Below, piece by piece: positions 8,245 to 15,834 of a DNA stretch of 64,000 nucleotides. A model generated the notes under the pieces. The model did no database searches, was not told the origin of the DNA, and saw only the letters and a list, made by a program, of their open reading frames with translations. The translations under genes were made by a program, and so were the position numbers. The stretch lies in contig CAMYOC010000028.1 of the NCBI GenBank assembly GCA_947259915.1, positions 21,076-85,075 on the forward strand, in the 5' to 3' direction. The stretch comes from an uncultured Gammaproteobacteria bacterium. Lineage in GTDB: Bacteria; Pseudomonadota; Gammaproteobacteria; Steroidobacterales; XN24. The stretch's first letter is position 1. Each line of letters opens with the position of its first letter.

Positions 8245-8838
8245 ATGAACAACCGCACCGACACCCGCGAGCGCATCCTGGACTCGGCCGAACAGCTGCT
8301 CGCGACCCGTGGTTATCACGGATTCAGCTACCAGGACATCTCCAGGCCGCTCGGGATAAAAAACGCAGCCGTGCATTACCATTTCCCGACCAAGGCGGAT
8401 CTGGGCGTCGCCATCGTTCGTCGTTACCGGGACATGCTCAAGGCGGCCAGCGACGGTTTTATGAAATTTGGCGGCAGCGCACGCCTCCATCTCGAGGCGT
8501 ATCTGGATTTCTTTATGAAGGAGGCATGCGAGAACCAGACCATGTGCCCCATGGGCGTGCTCACGGCTGACTACTTCAGTATCCCCGAGTCCATGCGCGA
8601 GGAAGGGAGCAAGCTGGAGCAGGAAGTCTTCGCCATGCTGATACGTGTGCTGGAAGTCGGGCGCGAGCAAGGCGAGCTGCACTTCGAGGGCGAGCCCCGG
8701 ACCAAAGCCGTGATGATGATGTCGGTGCTCCAGGGCGCGCGTCAGTTGGCGCGGATGATGGGCTCCGATGTCCTGGCAACCGCGATCGAAGAACTGCGTC
8801 GGGAGCTATACGTGGAGCCGTCCACGGCGGCCGCCTGA
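8245..8838 (+). CDS. TetR/AcrR-family transcriptional repressor
   Basis: The 197-residue protein has the TetR N-terminal DNA-binding domain: TRERILDSAEQLLATRGYHG, then the recognition helix region FSYQDISRPLGIKNAAVHYHF and PTKADLG. The C-terminal ligand domain is of the common TetR type, with a MCPMG segment near residue 95. Its promoter overlaps a perfect palindrome, and a second copy lies just after the gene, before a small membrane protein gene. It therefore probably represses itself and that neighbour. The coding end runs into GGCGGCCGCC followed by eight T, which might act as a weak terminator. The inducer is unknown. Confidence 0.93.
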   Translation: MNNRTDTRERILDSAEQLLATRGYHGFSYQDISRPLGIKNAAVHYHFPTKADLGVAIVRRYRDMLKAASDGFMKFGGSARLHLEAYLDFFMKEACENQTMCPMGVLTADYFSIPESMREEGSKLEQEVFAMLIRVLEVGREQGELHFEGEPRTKAVMMMSVLQGARQLARMMGSDVLATAIEELRRELYVEPSTAAA

Positions 8839-8855
8839 TTTTTTTTGGCCCGGAG

Positions 8856-8873
8856 ACTTACTTATTAGTAAGT
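8856..8873. promoter_or_regulatory. TetR operator 2, ahead of the small membrane protein gene
   Basis: ACTTACTTATTAGTAAGT has the same seven-base arms (ACTTACT and AGTAAGT) as operator 1 and the same spacing, with one changed base in the centre. It sits 52 bases before the start codon at 8926, next to a -10-like TAATAT at 8875-8880. No good -35 box is visible. The position fits repression of the downstream gene. Confidence 0.72.
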
Positions 8874-8925
8874 TTAATATTTGTGACAGACCGTTTCCCC
8901 GGTCACCCCGAAGGAGGAACGAACC

Positions 8926-9405
8926 ATGAGATCTCTGACCATCAGTACACCGCTCCCAGGCGGAAATGAACTGGCCCTCAACAACCCCCTGCAGGGGCGC
9001 ATCGAGAGCGGACGATCCGCCTGTCTGCGGCTGACCCTGTCCCTGGCCGCGGTGGTCCCCGGCGTCGCGTTCGCGGTGGCCTTGTTCTCGCTTTTTGGTA
9101 TCGCGGGAACGGACGCCCCGCTGGCGCCCCTCGCGGCGCTTGCCGGCACGGCGAGCCTCGGCTATCTGGGCACGGCTCTGCTCTCCGCCAACGCGCTGCG
9201 AGCTGCGCTGGATCTCAGCGCCGGAACGGCCGCTCTTTGGCTGGCTATCGGCGCCTTCGATGCACAGACCGTCGCCGCAGTATTTGTCGTTCACGCGCTA
9301 TGGGGCACGCTGCGCAGCGCTATTGGTGTCCGCGAAGCGCCCCATCTGATCAGCAACTGGACCGCGTTCAGCTCGGCGATGGCACTGCTGGTGCTGATCG
9401 GTTGA
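8926..9405 (+). CDS. Small multi-pass membrane protein of unknown function, putative TetR target
   Basis: The 159-residue protein has a polar N-terminus of about 30 residues and then four or five hydrophobic stretches (for example LTLSLAAVVPGVAFAVALF, APLAALAGTASLGYLGTALL and a final SSAMALLVLIG). It is rich in Ala and Leu, with no charged motif that suggests transport or catalysis. The start is supported by GGAGG at suitable distance. A TetR-type operator precedes it, so it likely answers to the neighbouring repressor. I do not recognise the family. The 265 bases after it hold no convincing gene apart from the convergent terminator. Confidence 0.72.
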   Translation: MRSLTISTPLPGGNELALNNPLQGRIESGRSACLRLTLSLAAVVPGVAFAVALFSLFGIAGTDAPLAPLAALAGTASLGYLGTALLSANALRAALDLSAGTAALWLAIGAFDAQTVAAVFVVHALWGTLRSAIGVREAPHLISNWTAFSSAMALLVLIG

Positions 9406-9574
9406 GGCATTGCTCATGCGCTTGAGCCGGAATCGCCGGGCGATCCATCGGGGTAGCGGGCGCGGCACGCGACGGGGTCACCGTTTCGGCCCGCCCGCCG
9501 GACCGTGCCGGCGATAGCACTCAAGGGATCTGCGCATCGGCTATCCGCGATAATCCCGCTGTGAGCTTGTTTGA

Positions 9575-9626
9575 GAAAAAAAGAAGGCGCCGTTGATCGA
9601 CCCTTCTTTCGTCGGATCGCGGCGCC
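9575..9626 (-). terminator. Rho-independent terminator for the 74-aa gene
   Basis: On the minus strand GGCGCCG (9626-9620) pairs perfectly with CGGCGCC (9592-9586) around a long loop that can itself pair, and is followed by TTCTTTTTTTC. It lies 45 bases after the stop codon at 9671 and so ends the small minus-strand transcript. Confidence 0.7.
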
Positions 9627-9670
9627 TAGGGGGGGGAGTCGGTTGAAATCGTGTCCAGTGAGGGAGCGGC

Positions 9671-9895
9671 TCAGCCGCTGACTGCCTCCATTTCGTAGCC
9701 GATCACTTCTTTGCTGTAGGGATCGATGATCGCTGAGCCCTGTGCGAAGCGGATCACGTCATTGGCCAGGGTCGAGGCATCGACGATATCGCTGAGCTCC
9801 ACGCCGCCGTTGTCGTCGCGGACCAGGGCCTGTGCCGTACCGTCGCCGGCGTCGGCGTCTTGCGGCATCCACACTGCCAGTACTTCCTTAGCCAT
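9671..9895 (-). CDS. 74-aa soluble protein of unknown function under a sigma-54 promoter
   Basis: The protein runs MAKEVLAVWMPQDADAG to its end EVIGYEMEAVSG, is acidic, and has no membrane segment, signal peptide or cysteine. I do not recognise a family. Three features show it is real: a ribosome site (GGAG, 7 nt before the second of two adjacent ATG codons), a sigma-54 type promoter 37 bases upstream, and a terminator 45 bases downstream. It stands alone between two convergent or divergent plus-strand genes, so it forms a single-gene transcription unit. The first ATG at 9898 is an alternative start. Confidence 0.7.
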   Translation of the reverse strand: MAKEVLAVWMPQDADAGDGTAQALVRDDNGGVELSDIVDASTLANDVIRFAQGSAIIDPYSKEVIGYEMEAVSG

Positions 9896-9931
9896 CATGC
9901 TGCTCCGTGCAAAGGGGCCTGCTGAGACAGC

Positions 9932-9947
9932 TGCAATCGCCGTGCCA
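9932..9947 (-). promoter_or_regulatory. Sigma-54 (RpoN) promoter of the 74-aa gene
   Basis: Read on the minus strand, the site is TGGCACG-GCGA-TTGCA, which matches the RpoN consensus TGGCACG-N4-TTGCA at every defined position. The GG and GC elements are separated by the required ten bases. It lies 37 bases before the start codon at 9895. RpoN promoters need an enhancer-binding activator; inverted repeats at 10013-10035 and 10069-10090 are at the right distance to be its sites. Confidence 0.85.
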
Positions 9948-10012
9948 GATTGCGTAAGATTCTATTTTTTCAAGGTTTATTGTCAGATTGCCATCTGTTC
10001 CGGGGCATTAGC

Positions 10013-10035
10013 AAAGTGACCCCGGGCGTCACTTT
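10013..10035. repeat. Inverted repeat, candidate activator site 1
   Basis: AAAGTGAC and GTCACTTT form perfect eight-base arms around the seven-base centre CCCGGGC. It lies about 66 bases upstream of the sigma-54 promoter and about 160 bases upstream of the M48 peptidase gene. There is no T-run, so a terminator is unlikely. A protein-binding dyad is the simplest reading. Confidence 0.55.
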
Positions 10036-10068
10036 CTGACCCAGACCGATGTCTGCGACATGCGTGAG

Positions 10069-10090
10069 CGGCAATCGGGACCGATTGCCG
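10069..10090. repeat. Inverted repeat, candidate activator site 2
   Basis: CGGCAATCGG and CCGATTGCCG are perfect ten-base arms separated by GA. A smaller dyad (ATGTC-TGC-GACAT) lies just before it at 10049-10061. The site is about 122 bases upstream of the sigma-54 promoter and about 100 bases before the M48 gene, so it could serve either. The arms differ from those of the repeat at 10013, so the two may bind different proteins. Confidence 0.55.
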
Positions 10091-10192
10091 GGCCCGACCG
10101 AGGGCTTGCAGTGGTCTTTGCTCCCGTAGCCGCTGCTGCCGTCGCCGAGTATCCTCTGAGCTTATACATCCCCCGATTTTCCGGAGCCTCAG

Positions 10193-11005
10193 ATGAATCT
10201 GCGCCGTGTCCTGGTTTCTATCACTGCATTCTTTGTCGGTCTGATCATTGCCAGCTGCTCGACCACACCCACCGGCCGCTCCCAGCTCACGCTATTCCCG
10301 GAAGCCGAAGTGGAGTCCATGGGTGTCCAGGCCTTTAGCAAAATAAAGGCGGAAACACCGTTGTCACGCGATCCGGACGCGATCCGTATCGTTCGCTGTG
10401 TCTCCTTTGCGGTGGTCGACCAGCTCCCGGCCGAGTATCGCGTCGGTGGCCCGTGGGAGGTGCTGGTGTTCGACGACACCGCGGTCAACGCCTTCGCGCT
10501 GCCCGGGCGGAAGATCGGAGTCTATGAAGGCTTGTTCCGCGCCGCCCGCAACCAGGATCAGCTGGCGGCGGTTATCGGCCACGAAGTGGCCCACGTCATC
10601 GCCCACCACGCCAACGAGCGGGTCTCGACCGCCTACGCGGCACAGACCGGAGTGAACCTGGCTCAGGTCATGGCCGGTGGCAGCAGCACCGCGACGGGCC
10701 AGCTGATGGGCTTGCTCGGGGTCGGCGCCACCTACGGGGTGATCCTGCCCTTCAATCGCAAGCAGGAGAGCGAAGCCGACATCATCGGCATGGAATTCAT
10801 GGCCCGAGCCGGTTTCGACCCGCAGCAGACGATCCCGTTATGGGAGAACATGGGTCGCGCCAATAGCAATGCGCCCCCGGAGTTTCTCTCCACCCATCCC
10901 TCGGGGGATACGCGGATTGCCAAGCTGTCCGAACATCTGCCGGTAGCCATGCCCATGTACGAAGCGGCGCGCGGACGCGGTCTCACTCCGGACTGCGGAT
11001 TTTAG
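10193..11005 (+). CDS. M48-family lipoprotein metallopeptidase (LoiP/YcaL-like)
   Basis: The 270-residue protein has a lipoprotein signal ending IIASC with lipidation at Cys22. The zinc motif HEVAH is at residues 130-134 and the third zinc ligand is in ESEADIIG near residue 192. This is the arrangement of the periplasm-facing M48 lipoproteins such as LoiP and YcaL, which act in outer membrane protein quality control. The segment FALPGRKIGVYEGLF before HEVAH is typical of the family. A GGAG ribosome site precedes the ATG. Its stop overlaps the stop of the convergent hydrolase gene by four bases. Confidence 0.92.
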   Translation: MNLRRVLVSITAFFVGLIIASCSTTPTGRSQLTLFPEAEVESMGVQAFSKIKAETPLSRDPDAIRIVRCVSFAVVDQLPAEYRVGGPWEVLVFDDTAVNAFALPGRKIGVYEGLFRAARNQDQLAAVIGHEVAHVIAHHANERVSTAYAAQTGVNLAQVMAGGSSTATGQLMGLLGVGATYGVILPFNRKQESEADIIGMEFMARAGFDPQQTIPLWENMGRANSNAPPEFLSTHPSGDTRIAKLSEHLPVAMPMYEAARGRGLTPDCGF

Positions 11006-11988
11006 AGAGGGTCGGCCGGCTCCGGCTGAGAGATCGAGGCGAGGAAGCTGAGATACTGGTCAGCCGCCTCCTCGGGCCGCTCTATCATCGGCAGATGCCC
11101 CACGCCGGGCATGATCTGCAGATTTGCCTGCGGCAGCACCGAGGCCAGCAGCGCGGCCCCGGACACGTCCAGCACCCGGTCTTCCTGTCCCCACACGATC
11201 AGCGTCGGTATCGACAGCCCGCTCATCGCCGGCTGCAGCGGTGTCGCCGGCCCGGTACCCTCAGGGCCCTGGGTGCGGATCTGGTCGTGGATCCAGTGAT
11301 AATGGTGATAACGCGCCGCGGCCTCGCCAGAAAGTTGCTCGCGCATCGGGCCAGGGATCCAGGGCCGATCCTCGAACACGTATTCCAGCAACCGGTCAAA
11401 CTGGCGCTGGCGCTCGATGATCAGTGGCGATCGCTCACCGGCATTGAGCAGACGATCCACATCGCTGGGCTGCGCGTCCGCCACACCGAGCGGCGCCAGC
11501 AGCCACAGACTCCTCACCCGGTCCGGAAACCGCGCAGCGTAGATCGCGGCGATATTGCCGCCCATGGAGCTTCCGCCAAGGTGGACCGCGCCCAGACCAA
11601 GCGCCTCGACAAAGGCCCTGACCCGCTCTACCTGGGCCGGAATCGAGTAGTCAGCTCCCTGGGAAAGATCGCTGTCACCGAAGCCCGGCAGATCGGGTGC
11701 AATCACCCGATATTGCGGCGTCAGGAACCTGGCCACGCGGGTCCAGTGGTCCTTGTTGGCGCCAAACCCGTGCAGCAGCAGCACGACGTCCCCCTGGCCA
11801 CCCTCCAGATAGACGACGCGGGCACCTGCCACCTCCACCTCGGCCTGATAAAGCCCGGCATGCGCACGCTCCAGCGCTACCACCGTCTTGTAGCTGGTCG
11901 CGGGAAACAGATGCCAAGCCAGCACCAGGCCGAACAGGGTCAGCACGACCAGAATGCGGCCCCAGTATGTTTTGATAGTCGATAGCAT
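11002..11988 (-). CDS. Alpha/beta-hydrolase with N-terminal membrane anchor
   Basis: The 328-residue protein begins MLSTIKTYWGRILVVLTLFG, a membrane anchor or signal, followed by an alpha/beta-hydrolase domain. The oxyanion motif LLHGFGANKDHW is near residue 72, the nucleophile elbow GGSSMGG has its Ser near residue 141, and the triad Asp (WGQEDRVLD) and His (GVGHLPM) are present near the C-terminus. It is most like lipases and esterases of the MhpC type, with unknown substrate. The start at 11988 is chosen for its AGGAAG ribosome site; the frame stays open nine codons further upstream. Confidence 0.88.
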   Translation of the reverse strand: MLSTIKTYWGRILVVLTLFGLVLAWHLFPATSYKTVVALERAHAGLYQAEVEVAGARVVYLEGGQGDVVLLLHGFGANKDHWTRVARFLTPQYRVIAPDLPGFGDSDLSQGADYSIPAQVERVRAFVEALGLGAVHLGGSSMGGNIAAIYAARFPDRVRSLWLLAPLGVADAQPSDVDRLLNAGERSPLIIERQRQFDRLLEYVFEDRPWIPGPMREQLSGEAAARYHHYHWIHDQIRTQGPEGTGPATPLQPAMSGLSIPTLIVWGQEDRVLDVSGAALLASVLPQANLQIMPGVGHLPMIERPEEAADQYLSFLASISQPEPADPL

Positions 11989-12052
11989 GATCAGGTCTTC
12001 CTGTGCCGGCATCATACGCCAGCGTCGGGGGCGATTTCAGGAGTTGACAAAG

Positions 12053-12682
12053 ATGAGCAAACTCTGCCCCAAACTTATCCTCGAAGGTACACGCCTCACC
12101 GGAAAAACAGAGCTGGCCTTCGCGCTCAACGAGCATCCGCGGCTGGTCGGCGCGCGACGCTACCGCTATCACTCACCACTCGTGTCCGCCGAATGGTGCG
12201 GGTTCACCAATACACCCTGGGGACGGGGCCTGATCAACTTTGCACCCGAGGAAACCGAGCTCGCGATGGCCACTTACGACACCTGGGTACGTCTGTTCGA
12301 ACAGCTGCGTTATTACTCCTGGATTGTCGACCGTTTCCATCTTTCGACCCAAGTCTGGCAGGCATTGCATCGTGGGCTGGAACCGGACTTCGGATGGCTG
12401 GAGAGGCGCCTCCTCGCTATCGGCTTTCGTATCGTGTTGTGCTACCGGGATCCTGACAGTTTTTCAGCGGCCCGCAGCGAACGCCTGGAGGTCTCCGGCA
12501 ATCCCTCTCAATACGACGATCTCGAGATATTTGTCCGCGAGCAGGCCCGTTTCGACGCCCTGGCCGCAAAATCCCTGTTGCCGGTCCTGCGTCTGGATGT
12601 GACCGACGGCGATCGGCAGCGGATGTGCGATGATATCGCCGACTGGATGGAAGCCGAGGGCGGCCTCTACGCTGATTATTGA
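12053..12682 (+). CDS. P-loop kinase-like protein (thymidylate/deoxynucleoside kinase-like), unknown substrate
   Basis: The 209-residue protein has a Walker A motif near the N-terminus (LILEGTRLTGKTELA), a VDRFHLS segment near residue 95 like the DR-H/S motif of deoxynucleoside kinases, and an arginine-rich lid-like stretch CYRDPDSFSAARSER near residue 145. The size fits the nucleotide and deoxynucleoside kinase group. The exact family is not recognised and thymidylate kinase activity is only a possibility. AGGAG lies nine bases before the ATG. It is divergent from the hydrolase, with 64 bases between them, and ends 129 bases before the DUF2333 gene. Confidence 0.75.
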   Translation: MSKLCPKLILEGTRLTGKTELAFALNEHPRLVGARRYRYHSPLVSAEWCGFTNTPWGRGLINFAPEETELAMATYDTWVRLFEQLRYYSWIVDRFHLSTQVWQALHRGLEPDFGWLERRLLAIGFRIVLCYRDPDSFSAARSERLEVSGNPSQYDDLEIFVREQARFDALAAKSLLPVLRLDVTDGDRQRMCDDIADWMEAEGGLYADY

Positions 12683-12811
12683 GGGCGAGACCCATCGGGG
12701 TCGGCAGGCCGCGGCGGACCTGCACATCTTTCGCCCTCTTGAAATCCGCCGATCCGGCCCTACTCATAAGCAGAACGGCGACCCCGCGTTCAACACCACA
12801 GGGAACTCCAT

Positions 12812-13858
12812 ATGAACAGCTTCTTGCAGCGCGTGTCCGATGCCTTCAGCGGGATGTTCGGCAGCCGTGCCGGGGGCAGCGACCCGGATCGCGGTCCATG
12901 GACGCGGGTTCTGCTCGGCCTGCTCGCGGTCTTCTTGTTGCTGCAGCTGGCACTGGCCTGGTACTGGTCACGGGAGCCCGCGCCCTTGTGGGTCAATTGG
13001 CAGCACCAGGGCCAGCCCGCCGCCACCGGCTATGCGACAACGGACACCCTGATCGCGGTCGCCAATACGCTGCTGCACAAACCGGGCGGCTATCTGTCCA
13101 ACGACATCGGCCCCCCGGGAGTGGTGCTGGACAACATACCCAACTGGGAGTTCGGTGTGCTGGTACAGATTCGGGACCTGTCGCGGGTCCTGCGCAACGA
13201 CTACAGCCGTTCGCAGACCCAATCGCTCGAAGACCCGGATCTGGCGGAATCCGAGCCCGCGTTCAATTTCGACAGCGAATCCTGGATCCTGCCCGCCACC
13301 GAGCGCAAATATGGCCAGGCGATCAAGGACCTCGAGGCCTATCACGAGCGGCTGCTGTCGGGTGGACAGCCCGAGGCCCATTTTTATGCGCGGGCCGATA
13401 ATCTCCGGGAATGGCTGGCGGTCGTGGAGAAACGCCTCGGCGATCTGTCGCAACGGCTGAGCTCCAGCGTCGGCCAGCGCCGGGTGAATACGGATCTCGC
13501 CGGCGATCCCTCGGCGGACACCTCCGGACCGCAGCCAGACGATGTCAAAGTGAAGACGCCGTGGCTGCAGATCGATGACGTGTTCTACGAAGCCCGCGGC
13601 GGCGCCTGGGCTCTGGTGCAGTTCCTGCGCGCGGCCGAATACGATTTTCAGAACGTGCTCGAAGACAAGAACGCCCGGGTCAGCCTGCGCCAGATCATCC
13701 GCGAACTGGAAGCCAGTCAGGCGCCGATGCGCAGCCCGATGGTGCTCAACGGCAAGGGATTCGGCATGTTCCCCAATCACTCGCTGGTGATGGCCTCCTA
13801 TCTTTCCCGGGCCAACTCCGCGGTGATCAACCTGCGCGAGCTACTCGACCAGGGTTAG
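12812..13858 (+). CDS. DUF2333-family inner membrane protein
   Basis: The 348-residue protein has a single membrane helix near residues 35-52 (VLLGLLAVFLLLQLALAWYW) and a large periplasmic part. The segment LLHKPGGYLSNDIGPPG followed by NIPNWEFGVLVQIRDLSR is the signature of the DUF2333 family, common in Gammaproteobacteria and of unknown function. The remainder is rich in helices, with Asp and Glu. The ribosome site (GGGA) before the ATG is modest. It stands alone between a kinase-like gene and the convergent DUF2505 gene. Confidence 0.88.
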   Translation: MNSFLQRVSDAFSGMFGSRAGGSDPDRGPWTRVLLGLLAVFLLLQLALAWYWSREPAPLWVNWQHQGQPAATGYATTDTLIAVANTLLHKPGGYLSNDIGPPGVVLDNIPNWEFGVLVQIRDLSRVLRNDYSRSQTQSLEDPDLAESEPAFNFDSESWILPATERKYGQAIKDLEAYHERLLSGGQPEAHFYARADNLREWLAVVEKRLGDLSQRLSSSVGQRRVNTDLAGDPSADTSGPQPDDVKVKTPWLQIDDVFYEARGGAWALVQFLRAAEYDFQNVLEDKNARVSLRQIIRELEASQAPMRSPMVLNGKGFGMFPNHSLVMASYLSRANSAVINLRELLDQG

Positions 13859-13869
13859 GCGAGCCGGTT

Positions 13870-14373
13870 TCAGTCGATCTCGTCCAGATATGTCTGGATA
13901 AAATCCTGCTCGGCCTGCAGCTGTTCGCCGGTGCTTTCGCCAATGAATTTCTCCAGCCGGCCGCCCAGCAGCGGGATGCTGCAGTCGATGCGTATGGTGA
14001 CCTCATTGACGCAGCCGCCATCCTCGGTGGCATAGAGCACCATGCTCCCGCTCATCTTCGCCGGCATACCGTCTGAGGCGATATCCAGCTCGTTGAGGAA
14101 GTCATCGTCATCGCCCGCGACCCACTCCTCGTTTTGTATCACCGTAGTCCAGGCGCCGACGATGGCCTTCAGGGCCGAGGGCACATCGAGCGGCACCTCG
14201 CGACTGGTCTCGATAGAGAACACGCCGTCTGCGTCCCTGCAGGCGGTTACTTCGACGTCGCGGGCGCCAATGCCCTCGAATTTGGCCAAATAGAAGTCAG
14301 GATCGGTGAAGGCCGCAAAGACCTTCTCCACCGGATGATCGTACTCATGCACCGCTTCCACGGTCGTGCTCAT
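13870..14373 (-). CDS. DUF2505-family protein
   Basis: The 167-residue protein begins MSTTVEAVHEYDHPVEKVFAAFTD, which with the rest of its length fits the DUF2505 family, a START-like (SRPBCC) fold that usually binds a hydrophobic ligand. It has no signal peptide or membrane helix and is acidic. Its function is unknown. It ends 11 bases after the convergent DUF2333 gene and lies downstream of a small lipoprotein gene on the same strand, 61 bases away. Confidence 0.82.
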   Translation of the reverse strand: MSTTVEAVHEYDHPVEKVFAAFTDPDFYLAKFEGIGARDVEVTACRDADGVFSIETSREVPLDVPSALKAIVGAWTTVIQNEEWVAGDDDDFLNELDIASDGMPAKMSGSMVLYATEDGGCVNEVTIRIDCSIPLLGGRLEKFIGESTGEQLQAEQDFIQTYLDEID

Positions 14374-14434
14374 GCGGACGCCCTCAGTGTCGAAAACAAG
14401 AAGTCCGCAAAGCTTAGACGCATGAGGCCTGGAC

Positions 14435-14959
14435 TCACAACTCCGGCGCGGTGGGCCAGGTCAGACTCAGCGTCCCGTCGTCGCCGTCGACCGTGGCGAT
14501 CGCGACCTCCACGCTATCCAGCCAATCAAGCAAGGCCAGCAGCTCCTCGCGTGAGACCCGATCGACAAAACCCAGCTGAGTCTGGAACGCCAGCGCGCCT
14601 TGTTCCACGCTGAACACCCCGACATTGAGACTGGCGTTGAGGCGCGCTGCGAGATCGGCGAGATCGCTCGCGCCGCGGCCGGGCGCAGGTCCGTAGACGC
14701 GGGTGGCGACGATGCGATCGAGACCCTCGTTCTGTAACACCGGCGTGAGCAGCGTAGCCATCCCGCGCCGGTAGACGAATACGCCGAGGGCGTCGGAGGA
14801 GAGCTCCACCGGCTGTCCGGCCTGACGCAGATAATCCTCGAGCGCCGTCGCGGCGGCCGCGTCATCGCTGCCCTCTAGCTGCAGGGAATGGCGTCCGCCC
14901 ATTGGCGCCGCACAGGCGCTAACGATGATCAACGCCAAGGCCAGCGTCAGGCGATGCAT
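14435..14959 (-). CDS. Small lipoprotein with a possible YbjN-like domain
   Basis: The 174-residue protein starts MHRLTLALALIIVSACAAP, with a lipobox VSAC giving a lipidated Cys near residue 16. The mature part contains LEDYLRQAGQPVELSSDALGV and later LNASLNVGVFSVEQGALAFQ, followed by a helix. This order resembles the YbjN / secretion-chaperone-like fold, but the match is by eye and weak. An ATG two codons upstream (14965) is an alternative start. The gene is divergent from the SDR at 15041, with about 80 bases between them. Confidence 0.7.
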   Translation of the reverse strand: MHRLTLALALIIVSACAAPMGGRHSLQLEGSDDAAAATALEDYLRQAGQPVELSSDALGVFVYRRGMATLLTPVLQNEGLDRIVATRVYGPAPGRGASDLADLAARLNASLNVGVFSVEQGALAFQTQLGFVDRVSREELLALLDWLDSVEVAIATVDGDDGTLSLTWPTAPEL

Positions 14960-15040
14960 TAACATAGAGCTACCGTGTTCATCAGCGGCCGAGTTTACAC
15001 TGGCCAGCGCGGGTGGATTCAAGTAACCGGAGGGAAGGAT

Positions 15041-15712
15041 ATGGGCTTGTGCGTCGTCACCGGCAGCAATAGGGGTATCGGTCTCGAGCTGGCGAGCCAG
15101 CTGGTCAGGCGCGGCGACACGGTTATCGCCGCGTGCCGCCACAGCTCCCCGCAACTCGAGGCGCTCGGCGTCGAGGTCGTCGATGGTATTGACGTCAGCG
15201 ACGTCGCCGCAGCCAGCCGGCTGCGCGAGCACATCGGCGAACGCAAGATCGATGCCCTCATCAACAACGCCGGCGTACTGCACCGTGACCAGCTCGGGAA
15301 GATCGATGCGGGCGCCGTCGAAGACATCCTGCTCCAGTTCCGGATCAACAGTCTCGGGCCACTGCTGATCACCCAGGCGCTGTTACCCTGCCTCGCCGAT
15401 GATGCCAGGGTAGGCATCGTCAGCAGCCGCATGGGCTCGGTCGCCGACAACACATCCGGTGGCTACTACGGCTACAGGATGTCGAAGGCCGCTGCCAATA
15501 TGGTCGGCGCTTCGCTCGCCCGGGACCTGGCCGATCGAGGTGTGGCGGTTGCGGTCCTGCATCCGGGTTACGTCAGGACCGAGATGACGGGCGGCGGTGG
15601 CGATGTGGACACCAATACCGCCGCCGCCGGTCTGCTGGCGCGTCTGGATGAGCTCGACATGAGCAACAGCGGTGGCTTCTGGCACGCAAACGGGGAGCCT
15701 CTGAGCTGGTAA
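15041..15712 (+). CDS. Short-chain dehydrogenase/reductase (C-factor-like)
   Basis: The 223-residue protein has the Rossmann motif VTGSNRGIGLELA at the start, NNAG in ALINNAGVLH, a catalytic Ser in GIVSSRMGS and the YxxxK pair in GYRMSKAA. These are all the classical SDR elements, and the short length fits the C-factor/CsgA-like group of small SDRs. It uses NAD(P)H; the substrate is unknown. GGAGGGAAGG lies just before the ATG, so this start is preferred to codons further upstream in the same frame. Confidence 0.88.
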   Translation: MGLCVVTGSNRGIGLELASQLVRRGDTVIAACRHSSPQLEALGVEVVDGIDVSDVAAASRLREHIGERKIDALINNAGVLHRDQLGKIDAGAVEDILLQFRINSLGPLLITQALLPCLADDARVGIVSSRMGSVADNTSGGYYGYRMSKAAANMVGASLARDLADRGVAVAVLHPGYVRTEMTGGGGDVDTNTAAAGLLARLDELDMSNSGGFWHANGEPLSW

Positions 15713-15716
15713 CGCG

Positions 15717-15747
15717 TGCCCGCGGCAAAATAAATCAGCTGCGGGCA
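15717..15747 (+). terminator. Hairpin after the SDR gene, possible terminator
   Basis: TGCCCGCGGC at 15717-15726 pairs with GCTGCGGGCA at 15738-15747, ten pairs with one G-T, around an A/T-rich 11-base loop. It lies five bases after the SDR stop. There is no T-run after the stem, so intrinsic termination would be weak; it might instead stabilise the 3' end of the transcript. Confidence 0.4.
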
Positions 15748-15834
15748 GCGCGCCCTGTCATCGAGCGCACCGCTCTGCCAGACTTACCTTGAACAGCTAA
15801 CGCTGGATCGGCCACGTTCAGGAGAATTCATATC

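Noticed and set aside
8831..8846. GGCGGCCGCC followed by eight T at the end of the TetR gene, read as a terminator
   Set aside because: The palindrome has no loop and lies inside the coding end, so a stable terminator hairpin is doubtful; noted only within the TetR entry.
9416..9517. Short arginine-rich frame of 33 codons after the small membrane protein gene
   Set aside because: No ribosome site, extreme Arg content and no motif; likely chance in GC-rich DNA.
9958..9985. A/T-rich tract between the sigma-54 promoter and the inverted repeats as an IHF site
   Set aside because: Best alignments to the IHF pattern have two or three mismatches, so it is not listed as a feature.
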